Source: Plantactinospora soyae (GTDB lineage Bacteria > Actinomycetota > Actinomycetes > Mycobacteriales > Micromonosporaceae). From it: a stretch of DNA of 64,000 bases. The first letter of the stretch is position 1. Every line of letters starts with the position of its first letter. The notes under the pieces were generated by a model. The model was not told the origin of the DNA, searched no databases, and worked only from the letters and a program-made list of their open reading frames with translations. The stretch lies in NCBI RefSeq assembly GCF_014874095.1, contig NZ_JADBEB010000001.1, positions 5,952,001 through 6,016,000 on the forward strand, read 5' to 3'. The position numbers were made by a program, and so were the translations under genes. Positions 27,223 to 35,647 of this stretch are shown here, piece after piece.

Positions 27223-28782
27223 TCAACGCTGCAGTGTCAGCAGACCCGGACGGTAGGGCAGCAGGCCGTAGTCGCCGCCGGAGTTGGGTGAACGGCCCTG
27301 GTAGAGCAACTGTAGATTGCACGGATCAACGGTCATGGTCTGATCGGCGTTGCCGCGAATCAGTTCGCCGTGGCTGATGTCGTTGGTCCAGGTGGCGCCG
27401 CTGTTGGCCTTGCCGGCGAACGGGTTGCTCTCGGTGGCGGCCTGTGGTGTCCACGAACCGCCCAGACTGGTGGCCGTGAACGAGCGGAAGTAGCGACCCT
27501 GCGACCCGATCGCCTCGACGAGCATGAGGTACCGGTTCTGGCCCTGGAGCTTGTAGACCTGGACCCCTTCGAACAGGTTGTTCGTCGAGTCAGTCATGAT
27601 CACTGTCGATGACGAGCCGAAGCTGCCCGGGAAGTTGCCGATGGGCATGCTAGCCCGGTAGACCCTGCCATTGTCGCCGGCGAAGAACAGATACATGTTC
27701 GTACCGTCACCGATGAGCGTCTGGTCGATGGGTCCCGTACCGGAGCCGGAGATGCTCCCCGTGAAGAGCGTCTGCTGTGCGGACCAGCCATTCGGATTGG
27801 TGGGGTCGCTCGACGTCCGGTAGGAGAAAGCGGTCCCACCCCACTGGTAGGCAAGCACCCAGACGTTCCTCGGGGCAAAGTAGAACAGCGTAGGCGCAAC
27901 GGTGGAGGACGACATCGCGTTCTGGCTGGCCGAGCCCATGTCGGACCAGTTCGAGAAGAGGCCGAAGTTCATCGAACCCCACGAGGTTCCCGTGTCGTGC
28001 GTCGTCGCATAGACCAGATGCCTGCCGTTGTAGGGCGCATAGGTGAAGTCCTTGAGTGAGACCCACCCCGACCTCGGCTGCGCCAGCGGACCCGTCGAGG
28101 TCCAGCGGTACGTCGACGGAAGGTCGCACGTGCCCGTCGGCGGCGTCGTCGGCGGTGTGGTGGGGGTGCCGCCGCCGTCGACGCGGACGAGTTGCCACTG
28201 CTGGTTGCTGCCGTTCCAGTCGTCGTACTGCACGATGCTTCCGCCGTCAGCGGTCGAGGCGCCCTGCACCTCCACCACCTTGCTACTGTTCCGATTGATC
28301 AACCGGACGTAGCCGCTGTCGGAGTCGGCCAACCGGAACTGCTGGTTGGTCCCGTTGCCGTCGGTCCACTGCACGATGCCGGCACCGTTGGCGGTCGACC
28401 AGTTCTGGACATCCAGCACCTTGCCGGACAGCCGCGACCGCAACCGGTAGTAGCCGCCGCCCGAGTCGACGAACTGCCACTGCTGCTGGTTGCCGTTGTT
28501 CCGGGCCCACTGCACGATCCGCCCACCGTCATTCGTGGCCAGGTTGTACACGTCCAGGGCCTTGCCACTGTTGCGGTTGATCAACACGTACCACGCGCTC
28601 GTGTCGACCGTCGCCGCCGATGCCGGGGCCGGACCGAACGCGACCGCAGCGGTAGCGACGAGCGCGGCCACCACGGTGACGACCAGCCCGGACCGCCAAC
28701 GGCGTCGTGGGCCGCGGACCGTACGCTGGCGAGCCGGTCTTGGAGCCGGCGTGACTGGTGGCGCCTGCGCCACGACATCCAT
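27223..28782 (-). CDS. Secreted alpha-L-arabinofuranosidase: CBM13 lectin domain plus GH62
   Basis: The protein has 519 aa from an ATG with a good RBS (CAAGGAGAAAG). The signal peptide is long with an Arg-rich head and hydrophobic core about residues 32-55. A ricin-type CBM13 trefoil follows (three repeats with [16 protein letters not shown] and SKVVEVQG, each ending in NQQxQ). A Pro/Thr linker then leads to a GH62 catalytic domain of about 310 residues ([55 protein letters not shown]). GH62 releases arabinose side chains from arabinoxylan; CBM13 anchors to xylan. Confidence 0.9.
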   Translation of the reverse strand: MDVVAQAPPVTPAPRPARQRTVRGPRRRWRSGLVVTVVAALVATAAVAFGPAPASAATVDTSAWYVLINRNSGKALDVYNLATNDGGRIVQWARNNGNQQQWQFVDSGGGYYRLRSRLSGKVLDVQNWSTANGAGIVQWTDGNGTNQQFRLADSDSGYVRLINRNSSKVVEVQGASTADGGSIVQYDDWNGSNQQWQLVRVDGGGTPTTPPTTPPTGTCDLPSTYRWTSTGPLAQPRSGWVSLKDFTYAPYNGRHLVYATTHDTGTSWGSMNFGLFSNWSDMGSASQNAMSSSTVAPTLFYFAPRNVWVLAYQWGGTAFSYRTSSDPTNPNGWSAQQTLFTGSISGSGTGPIDQTLIGDGTNMYLFFAGDNGRVYRASMPIGNFPGSFGSSSTVIMTDSTNNLFEGVQVYKLQGQNRYLMLVEAIGSQGRYFRSFTATSLGGSWTPQAATESNPFAGKANSGATWTNDISHGELIRGNADQTMTVDPCNLQLLYQGRSPNSGGDYGLLPYRPGLLTLQR

Positions 28783-29657
28783 AGTCTTTCTCCTTGCCCG
28801 AACCACCCGGGGCGCTGTGCGACACGCGTGGCAATGGTGGCGTTCCTCGCATTCCCGGGACGACACAGTAGAAGCGCGGCGTGGCCGGCGACGCCGTCCG
28901 TCATTTCGACGTGACGGCATGGACGGCTGGATTGCCGGCCAGGTTCGCCGCCAACGTACCGGCGATGCTCCGAACTGTCCTCTCGGGGTGCAGGAACCGA
29001 ACGTGTTACCGCTAACATGATCGGCCCTAATGCCTCACGAGCAACAAGTGAGACATGGGTGAGCCGCTCAGGCGGATGTACGGCATATTGCCAGACTGTT
29101 TCGAGGTATTCAAGGGGTAGGCATCAATGTGTGAACCGTCGCGAGCGCCAACCTACCGATGAGGACGCGCTCCAGATGACCCGACCCGTTCAGCGGCGAC
29201 GGATAACACTTTTCACCGAAGAGGGTCGGGTCGATCCCCAAGAAATCAAACAGCAATTCTTTGTTATCGACGTCGGTGTCGCGCAGTCGCGAGGCTCTCC
29301 GAGAGTGCGGACCGGAGGGGGCTCGCCGGCGGTGCGGCCCCCGAACGCGGTCACCGCGTGCGGTTGCTTCACCCGCTCCGGTGCTACCTGACCAGCGGAC
29401 GCCGGGTCCGGAAACAGGTAACCCAGGTCGGCGAGCATGTCGGGCCCGTCCGGTTGCGGATGGCTGGCCCAGCGGTCCGGCGATGCGGGACTCATGCAGG
29501 GCCATGCTGTCACGCGGGCGCCGGGGCAGGGCCGCCCGGTCGCCGTCACACGTAGTGACACGGTGTGTCTGATCGCAGCGGACCAGCCAGGCGTTCTGAA
29601 TAACGCTCCCGGTGTTGGCCGACTCCAGCGACACCGAGTCCGGGCCACGTGGGCGTG
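28783..29657. other. Intergenic region with a low-GC gene fragment
   Basis: Beyond the GH62 promoter I see no complete gene. On the minus strand, 29110-29277 reads like a C-terminal protein fragment (DNKELLFDFLGIDPTLF, then HLERVLIGRLALATVHTL, then stop) with codons rich in A/T at third positions, unlike all neighbours. I cannot name the family. It may be the end of a decayed, horizontally acquired gene. The rest is unassigned. Confidence 0.3.
29004..29017. promoter_or_regulatory. Palindromic site upstream of the GH62 gene
   Basis: tgttaccgctaaca (arms tgtta/taaca around ccgc) lies about 220 nt upstream of the GH62 start in an AT-richer patch. Its shape is that of a LacI-family site. Confidence 0.35.
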
Positions 29658-30080
29658 TCAGCCGAGGCCGGTTCGTGCGATGACGTTGGTGATGGTGATC
29701 CGAACTGCGGTGAAACCTTCCTGTACGAACGATTCAGCGATGTCCTCTGCGGCTTGGGAGGGGTAGTAGCGGTTGGCGATGCGGGTGGCGATGTGTTTGA
29801 TCTGGTCTGGCTCGGCGGAGACCTGCGCCTCTCCTTCGACGGTGACGAAGCTGTAGGGTTGCCGCTCATAGCTGACGCAGAGTGCGATGCGCCGATCGTG
29901 GGCCAGGCTCTTGCCCTTGATGCTTCCCGGGGACAGCGCGAAGGCGAGTTCGTCGCCGTCGAGGATGAAGCAGACTGGAGTGACGTGGGGCCGCCCGTCG
30001 CGGCGGGTGAGGGCGACGTGGGCGAGCTTTGTTCCCCCTGTGACGAAGGTTCGCCATTCGTTGTCGGTCATCGTTGTCAT
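29658..30080 (-). CDS. PNPOx-like F420/FMN-dependent oxidoreductase
   Basis: This 140-aa protein has the split-barrel of the pyridoxamine-5-phosphate-oxidase-like, F420-dependent group. It has LAHVALTRRDGRPHVTPVCF, then LAFALSPGSIKGKSLAHDRR (cofactor-phosphate contact region), then SFVTVEGEAQVS. Such small proteins bind F420 or FMN and reduce diverse substrates in actinomycetes. I prefer the ATG at 30080, which has GAAGGG upstream. A LysR N-terminal remnant reads divergently from about 160 nt upstream. Confidence 0.85.
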   Translation of the reverse strand: MTTMTDNEWRTFVTGGTKLAHVALTRRDGRPHVTPVCFILDGDELAFALSPGSIKGKSLAHDRRIALCVSYERQPYSFVTVEGEAQVSAEPDQIKHIATRIANRYYPSQAAEDIAESFVQEGFTAVRITITNVIARTGLG

Positions 30081-30240
30081 CGGGGTGTTCCCTTCGTTTC
30101 GAGGTTGCGCGTCGACCGATCCGGTCGCCCAGCCAGCCGCCCAACAGGATGTCATCGACGCTAGATCCGGATTCGCATTGGGAAAAGCGATTGTTTCCGA
30201 TCACGTCGATCGTTATCGACGATATTAGGCTGCGGTCGCT

Positions 30241-30276
30241 ATGGAACTGCGGCACGTCGCGACGATGGCTGCGCCG
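30241..30276 (+). pseudogene. LysR N-terminal remnant
   Basis: The first codons read MELRHVATMAA, almost the same as the N-terminus of the intact LysR gene encoded on the opposite strand at 31178 (IELRHLATMAA). The frame then runs straight into antisense of the 3' end of that gene. A divergent regulator of the PNPOx gene was apparently truncated, perhaps by recombination between inverted LysR copies. Confidence 0.5.
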
Positions 30277-30278
30277 CC

Positions 30279-31178
30279 TCACATCTGCTTGACCATGTCG
30301 GCGGCGGCCTCGACAGCTATCTCGATCGTCCGCGCCGCGAGTGGAGAGTGGCTGCGGCCGGCCTGCCAGAGCAGGAACACCTCGCGTGGCGGTAGCGCTG
30401 GCCGCAGTTCGTGGACACTGAGTCGATCGTCGGGCAGGACGTCGGACCCGTGGACGGCCAGCCAGGGCAGCACCGCCGATCCCATCCCGGCCCGCACCAT
30501 CGACAGGATCGTGTCGTCGCCAGCGCTGCGAAAGACAATCCGCGGGCGGGCGCCGCCACGCGCGAGGGCGAGTTCCATCCTGGGCTGGTCGCAGACCGGG
30601 GGATAGGCCACCAGCGGCTCGCCGTCGAGCTGCTCAATCCGGACCGGGCCCTCGGGAAAGGTGCCCGGGCGGGCCACCAGCACGTACCGGTCGTCGAGCA
30701 GCTTGAAATGCTCGACATCGCCATCGAGCCTGCCGTCGTAGAACAGCAGGTCGAGGTCGTCGATTCGTGGCTGCTGGCCTGGCACCTCCTCGGTCAGCCT
30801 GATGTCGCAGTCGGGGTGCTCGTCGCGGAGCCGGCGCACGACCGTCGGCAGCATCACGTTGGACATGCTCTGGAAGGTGCCGATGTCGATCCGGCCGTCC
30901 CCGGCCTGGAACCGGTCGACTGCGTTGGTCAGCGCGGCCACCCTGGTCAGCAGGTCGCGGCCGTGTTCGAGCACGACGGCGCCGAGCGGTGTGATCCGTA
31001 CCGGCTTGGGGCCGCCGGGCCGGTCGAACAACGGGCCGCCGACGGCCTTCTCCAGTACGGCGATCTGCTGACTCACGGTCGACTGGGTGTAGCCGAGCCG
31101 GGTGGCCGCCCGGCCGAACGAGCCCTCGTCGGCGATCGCGGCCATGGTGGCGAGGTGTCGCAGCTCGATGTTGGTCAC
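30279..31178 (-). CDS. LysR-family transcriptional regulator
   Basis: This 299-aa regulator has an N-terminal HTH (GSFGRAATRLGYTQSTVSQQIAVLE in two pieces, about residues 20-45) and a two-lobed effector domain (about 90-290, RIDIGTFQSMSNVMLP, MVRAGMGSAVLPWL). I use the GTG at 31178, which places IELRHLATMAAI at the N-terminus as usual; an ATG at 31202 is possible. It is divergent from an EamA transporter with dyads between them, so it probably controls that exporter. Confidence 0.88.
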   Translation of the reverse strand: MTNIELRHLATMAAIADEGSFGRAATRLGYTQSTVSQQIAVLEKAVGGPLFDRPGGPKPVRITPLGAVVLEHGRDLLTRVAALTNAVDRFQAGDGRIDIGTFQSMSNVMLPTVVRRLRDEHPDCDIRLTEEVPGQQPRIDDLDLLFYDGRLDGDVEHFKLLDDRYVLVARPGTFPEGPVRIEQLDGEPLVAYPPVCDQPRMELALARGGARPRIVFRSAGDDTILSMVRAGMGSAVLPWLAVHGSDVLPDDRLSVHELRPALPPREVFLLWQAGRSHSPLAARTIEIAVEAAADMVKQM

Positions 31179-31206
31179 AAGCCCGAGCGTACGCCCGATC
31201 ATCGCT

Positions 31207-31235
31207 GATAGCGATCGACTTTATCGGAAGCTATC
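31207..31235. promoter_or_regulatory. LysR-type dyad between divergent genes
   Basis: gatagc and gctatc (17 nt apart) overlap a second dyad, agcgat/atcgct, in the 96-nt gap between LysR and the EamA transporter. The cgat-rich pattern recurs upstream of the LysR remnant at 30190-30240. Confidence 0.45.
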
Positions 31236-31274
31236 GCTTTTCTCGATGTACTGGCTGGCCATAGCGTCGTGGGC

Positions 31275-32261
31275 ATGACGGCCCAACTGCAACAGCCAAA
31301 CACGACCGACCGGCCGAGCCTCACACTCGCACGTGTTCGGGCCAGGCCGATATCCATCGCTATCGCGTTGGGGATCGTGTATGTCGTCTGGGGCTCGACG
31401 TACCTGGCGATCCGGATCATGGTCGAGGAGATGCCGCCACTGATGGCTGCCGGAACTCGTTTCCTGACGGCCGGACTCCTGGTGGCCGGGGCGTTGACGG
31501 CGCGCAGCGGTCTGCGCCGACTCGCCGTGACACGCCCACAGTTGTTGGGCTGTGCCCTGGTCGGGTTGCTGCTGCCCGCACTCGGCCAGGGCATGGTGAC
31601 CATCGGCGAGAGCGGCGGTGCCCCGTCGGGGATCACGGCCCTGCTGATCGCGGCGGTGCCACTGTGGGTGATCTGCTGCCGCATCGTGTCAGGCGAACGG
31701 CCAGCCGGTCGGATGCTGGTCGGTGGGGCCGTTGGGTTCGGTGGCGTCGCTGTGCTGATCACAGCCAACGGCCTCGGCGGATCGTTCCCGCCGTGGACCA
31801 TAGCGGTCATCGTCCTCGCCAGCGCGTCCTGGGCGCTCGGGTCGTGGTGGCAACCCCGGCTCCGGCTGCCGCGCGATCCGTTCGTCGTCGTGGTCTACGA
31901 GATGCTCATCGGTGGCGTGCTGCTCGTGATTTTCGGGCTGGCCACCGGGGAGCAGTTCGACCCGTCGACCTACTCTGCTCGCTCCTGGGCGGCGTGGGCC
32001 TACCTGGTGTTGGCCGGGTCGGTCCTGGCCTTCTCCGCGTACGTCTGGCTGCTCCAGTCGACCGCGGTCTCGCTGGTCGCGACGTACGCCTACGTCAACC
32101 CGCTGGTCGCCGTCGTACTGGGCTGGCTGATCGTCGCCGAGCCCGTGACGATGTCGACCATCGTCGGCGGTGCGGTCGTGGTGCTCGGGGTCGCCGTCGT
32201 CGTGGGCTCCGAGCTGCCGTCCAGGACCCGGCGACCGACACCCGATCGGAAAATCCGGTGA
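31275..32261 (+). CDS. EamA/DMT-family transporter
   Basis: This 328-aa membrane protein has about ten helices in two EamA repeats (YVVWGSTYLAIRIMVEEMPP in the first, LVLAGSVLAFSAYVWLLQST in the second), with the usual YAYVNPLVAVVLGW near the end. It belongs to the RhaT/YdcZ-like drug/metabolite exporters. I use the ATG at 31275; a GTG six bases upstream is possible. The divergent LysR gene suggests substrate-induced control. Substrate unknown. Confidence 0.87.
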   Translation: MTAQLQQPNTTDRPSLTLARVRARPISIAIALGIVYVVWGSTYLAIRIMVEEMPPLMAAGTRFLTAGLLVAGALTARSGLRRLAVTRPQLLGCALVGLLLPALGQGMVTIGESGGAPSGITALLIAAVPLWVICCRIVSGERPAGRMLVGGAVGFGGVAVLITANGLGGSFPPWTIAVIVLASASWALGSWWQPRLRLPRDPFVVVVYEMLIGGVLLVIFGLATGEQFDPSTYSARSWAAWAYLVLAGSVLAFSAYVWLLQSTAVSLVATYAYVNPLVAVVLGWLIVAEPVTMSTIVGGAVVVLGVAVVVGSELPSRTRRPTPDRKIR

Positions 32262-32550
32262 CTCGACCGGAGATCGCGTGGCGAGCCGAGCAGGTGGTCG
32301 CCCGCCGCAATCTCTGCGTCCACAAGCAAGTGCGGTCGGCGAGCGGCCTTCGTCGGCCACGCCGTACCTCGATCTCCCGCTTCGACGCTCCGGCGGGATA
32401 CCCGACGGTCGTCGCACCATCATCCCTGACCCTGGGATCAGTACTGGGTGGGCCAATGGGTGGTGGAATCGGTGGCCGCCACGGATGCCAGCGCCCGTTC
32501 CCGTGCTGGAGGCTCTACCCGAGGTCGCCGAAGCCACGTTGGGAGGCAGA
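32262..32550. other. Intergenic stretch with no recognised feature
   Basis: These 290 bases after the EamA gene hold no supported gene and no clear hairpin. Confidence 0.3.
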
Positions 32551-32881
32551 TATGGGGTGCGTCGTCCTGTCCATCTTCACGACCGCCGACGGGGCCGTCG
32601 ACGACCCGCGGCGGCTCACCTCCCAGTCCGTCAGCGAGGGCTCCATGCGGACCGGCCGGAGTAGCTCCCGGCCGCCGACGCACTGCTGCTCGACCGGGTC
32701 ACCTGTGAGGGGTTCGCTGCCTCTTGGCCGAGTATGACCGACGGAGCCGGGTTCGTCGGCAAGATGACCGGCAACGTCCAGATACGTCGTCTCGACGACG
32801 CTGAGACGGGGCGAGTGGAACAACACTACCGTGATCAGCGAGAATGGGGCCGAGACGATCAGCCAGTCGATGTGCATGCGG
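32551..32881 (+). pseudogene. Broken RibD-C/dihydrofolate reductase-family gene
   Basis: An ATG with gggagg upstream opens MGCVVLSIFTTADGAVDDP, the N-terminus of the RibD-C-like dihydrofolate reductase family. After about 35 codons the reading continues in another frame as PAADALLLDRVTCEGFAASW and SMTDGAGFVGKM, then near 32780 shifts again to YVVSTTLRRGEWNNTTVIS. All three pieces are in family order, so there are two frameshifts, and the C-terminal half is missing. It is a clear pseudogene immediately upstream of the DUF1801 gene. Confidence 0.75.
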
Positions 32882-32928
32882 TCTAGATACAAACCGCTAT
32901 TTTGGCGACGATGATGAAAGAGAAGACC

Positions 32929-33273
32929 ATGAGTGACGATGTAACCCAGTATATCAACAAGGCACAGCCGTGGCAGATCGATGTGTGCGAGAAACTACGT
33001 GCGATGGTCGGCCAGACCATTCCAGATGTCGAGGAGCGGCTCCAGTACGGCAAGCCGCACTACCTCAAGAACGGGCACTACGCGGCCGTGATCGCGGTGG
33101 CCAAGGACAAGGTCTCGTTCATGGTGTTCAACGCCACGGACATTCCGGAGGTCAAGGGGTACCTTCGGGCACTGGGCAACGGCGAACGCAAAGCCGTTGA
33201 CATCAAGGATGGGCAAACCGTCGACTACGACGCACTCGCCAGCATCCTGGGAAAGACCGCGACCGCCCTGTAG
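32929..33273 (+). CDS. DUF1801-family protein
   Basis: This 114-aa protein matches the DUF1801 (YdhG-like) fold pattern: YINKAQPWQIDVCEKLRAMV, then PDVEERLQYGKPHYLKNGHY and KVSFMVFNATDIPEVKGYL. The family is widespread and uncharacterised, with a fold related to small ligand-binding domains. Several in-frame ATGs precede; the one at 32929 has agagaag at good spacing. It is downstream of a pseudogene and stands alone. Confidence 0.8.
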   Translation: MSDDVTQYINKAQPWQIDVCEKLRAMVGQTIPDVEERLQYGKPHYLKNGHYAAVIAVAKDKVSFMVFNATDIPEVKGYLRALGNGERKAVDIKDGQTVDYDALASILGKTATAL

Positions 33274-33486
33274 CCGCCAGGGCGTATGCCGTGCAGGGTC
33301 TGGTCCTGGCGCCGCGAGTCCAGGCGGCGGCCCTCCGATCTCCGGCACCTACGCCGAGGTCGTACCGACCAAGCGACTGGCGGACGTGCCCGGCCGCGAG
33401 GAACCCGCCCTCAGGCCGAGTACGCGGCAACACGCTGCTCGACAGTCTCATCCGCTTCCTCGCCGCAGCCTGAACCGCACACCACA
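33274..33486. other. Intergenic stretch
   Basis: No gene is supported between the DUF1801 stop and the hairpin at 33487. Short plus-strand frames here have no recognisable content. Confidence 0.3.
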
Positions 33487-33518
33487 CTGCGGGTGTTGAG
33501 CTCTCTCAGCACCCGCAG
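33487..33518. terminator. Hairpin terminator
   Basis: A 14-bp stem (one G-U pair) starting ctgcgggtgttgag has a ctct loop. It lies between the convergent DUF1801 gene and the helical-repeat gene. Confidence 0.65.
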
Positions 33519-33644
33519 TTGGTGCCATCTGGCCTCGGTAACGACACCCGCACTCCTGGTGAGCCTTCGACATCTCGCCGCCACCCGACAAACGGCGAGG
33601 AACAGGATCGGACAGCCGTGGCGGATGACGGTTGCCCCGCGCGA

Positions 33645-34178
33645 TCAGGTAAGTGCCGGCCTGCGGCGCAACTCTCGGATGACGCCGTGCCGCTTCAGCG
33701 CCCAGACCAGGCGGCGGGCGGGGCGGTGCCGCAGGAGCAGCAACGTCGCCTCCCTGACCAGTGTCAGTCGACGGCCGCGGAACTCATCCTCCGCCGTCTT
33801 CCATACCAGGGTCCGCATCCCCTGCGACTCGAGGGCGTCGCGGATCTCGGCGCGGACGGCGGGATCGTCCAGAGCGGACCGGATCGACGACGCGAGCCCC
33901 GAGCGGTCGGCGAGATTGTCCGAGATCGCGGCGGCAAGGCTGTGCCGGATGTCGTCGGTCTCTATCAGCAGCAGGACCGCGCCGCGGATCTCCGCTGTTT
34001 CCAGCGCCGACCGCAGGAGTTCCATCGCCCGGCGCCGCACCTCGTCGTCGTGATCGTCGACGGCCAGCGCGGCGAGCAGAGACGTCACCTCGTCAAGGTC
34101 GATCAGGTGCCGCAGGCCAGCCCGGAAGTCGGGTCGTTCCCAAGCGGCGAGCAGCACCTTGACCACGTTGCGATCCAT
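33645..34178 (-). CDS. Helical-repeat protein of unknown function
   Basis: This 177-aa protein is rich in Ala, Leu, Arg and Asp. Its repeated amphipathic helices (EVTSLLAALAVDDHDDEV, EIRGAVLLLIETDDIRHSL, DPAVRAEIRDALESQGM) resemble HEAT/armadillo-like repeats. It has no membrane segment or catalytic motif. The C-terminus is very basic (ALKRHGVIRELRRR). It follows the AI-2E-type transporter on the same strand by about 170 nt and may be co-transcribed. I do not recognise the family. Confidence 0.6.
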   Translation of the reverse strand: MDRNVVKVLLAAWERPDFRAGLRHLIDLDEVTSLLAALAVDDHDDEVRRRAMELLRSALETAEIRGAVLLLIETDDIRHSLAAAISDNLADRSGLASSIRSALDDPAVRAEIRDALESQGMRTLVWKTAEDEFRGRRLTLVREATLLLLRHRPARRLVWALKRHGVIRELRRRPALT

Positions 34179-34347
34179 GCCCTCACCTACCCGATCGACA
34201 CTCGGGACGAAACGAGTTGGACGTCTCGAGGATTCTGCCCGCTCGCCGCTCGGGCGCCGGGCTTACGGCATTTGAGGTAGACGGTGGTGGCCGGACCAGT
34301 CGAGTCGGTGTCCCGGAGGCACTGGCGATCCTGCCCGGTCCGACGCG

Positions 34348-35478
34348 CTACGGCGTCTTCTCGTCCCCGCTGTTCGTAGCCGGCGCCTCGGCTTCCTCGA
34401 TGTCCGGCTCCTGGGGCGGATCGGTGAGCTGCTCCCGCACGTAGTTCCACAGCACCGCGACGAGTGCGGCGACCGGGACGGCGAGCAGGCTTCCCACGAT
34501 CCCGGCCAGGCTACCGCCGAGTGTCACCGCCAGTAGGACAACCGCCGCGTGCAGGCCGAGGCCGCGGCTCTGCACGATGGGCTGGAACACGTTTCCCTCG
34601 AGCTGTTGGACCGCGACGATGATGGCCAGCACGATCAGCGCATCCGTCGGGCCGTTCGACACCAGTGTGATGAGTACCGCGACGAAGCCGGCGAACAGGG
34701 CACCCACGATCGGCACGAACGCCGATACGAAGGTCAGCACCGCCAGTGGCAGCACCAGCGGCACGCCGACGATCCACAGGCCGAGGCCGATGAAGACCGC
34801 GTCCAACAGGCCGACGAGCGCCTGGGACCGTACGAACGCGCCGAGTGCGGCCCAACCACGCTCGGCAACCACCGGTACGTCGACAGCGAGTCGGCCGGGC
34901 AGTTGCCGGGTCAGCCACGGCAGGAACCTCGGACCGTCCTTGAGGAAGAAGAACATGAGAAACAACGCCAGGATGGTGGTGACGACTCCGTTGACCAGGG
35001 TTCCCACCCCGGAAAGGGTGGCGGTGATGATGCCGCCGACGCTGTCCTGGATGCGGGCGATCGCGGTGTCGAAGGCCTGGGTGACCTGGTCGTCACCGAT
35101 GTTCAGTGGCGGGCCGGCGGCCCACTCCCGAATCTGCTGGATACCATCTGTCACGCCGGTGACCAGTTCGCCGGACTGTGAAGCCACCGGCACCGCGATC
35201 AGCACCACGGTACCCGCGGCGACCAGCAGGAACAGGACGGTCACGGCCGACGCGGCCAGGGCGGGACGCCATCCGTGCCGTCGTAGGAAGCGGGCCATCG
35301 GCCAGGTCAACGTTGTGAGGAGCAGGGCGACCACCAACGGCCAGACCACCGACCATGCCCGGCCAAGCAGCCACAGGGCCACCCACGTCATCAGCAAGAC
35401 CAGCAACATCTGCAGCGAGACGTGCGCCGAGGTACGCAGCGCGGCTCGGGTCTTCGTGGAACTCACGATGGCAGGCAT
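34348..35478 (-). CDS. AI-2E-family (PerM/YdiK-type) membrane protein
   Basis: The protein has 376 aa with about eight hydrophobic helices in the AI-2E family pattern: paired N-terminal helices, a soluble amphipathic middle (about 115-155), LALFLMFFFLKDGPRFLPWL, and the conserved end FVPIVGALFAGFVAVLITLV and VFQPIVQSRGLGLHA. Members export autoinducer-2 or act as Na+/H+ antiporters. The specific role is unknown. The acidic C-terminal tail is cytoplasmic. Confidence 0.88.
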   Translation of the reverse strand: MPAIVSSTKTRAALRTSAHVSLQMLLVLLMTWVALWLLGRAWSVVWPLVVALLLTTLTWPMARFLRRHGWRPALAASAVTVLFLLVAAGTVVLIAVPVASQSGELVTGVTDGIQQIREWAAGPPLNIGDDQVTQAFDTAIARIQDSVGGIITATLSGVGTLVNGVVTTILALFLMFFFLKDGPRFLPWLTRQLPGRLAVDVPVVAERGWAALGAFVRSQALVGLLDAVFIGLGLWIVGVPLVLPLAVLTFVSAFVPIVGALFAGFVAVLITLVSNGPTDALIVLAIIVAVQQLEGNVFQPIVQSRGLGLHAAVVLLAVTLGGSLAGIVGSLLAVPVAALVAVLWNYVREQLTDPPQEPDIEEAEAPATNSGDEKTP

Positions 35479-35610
35479 GGGATCACCTTAGGGATGTAAC
35501 CGCCGGTCCCGCACCTACCCGCCAAGGGTGTGGCAGGTGCGGGACCCTGTACAGCGTTCGCTAATGCCGTCGATTATTCACCGCCCCCGGTCGACGTCTG
35601 GGTGCTCGTA

Positions 35611-35639
35611 CGGGAGCGTCCGACTTTAGCCCGCTCCCG
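35611..35639. terminator. Hairpin terminator of the GH43 gene
   Basis: The 8-bp arms cgggagcg/cgctcccg have a 13-nt loop and lie just past the minus-strand GH43 stop codon. Confidence 0.55.
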
Positions 35640-35647
35640 CCCGGCAC

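Noticed and set aside
29017-29391. 124-codon plus-strand frame
   Set aside because: No RBS, mixed composition and no family motif; it overlaps the minus-strand fragment, which has better coding character.
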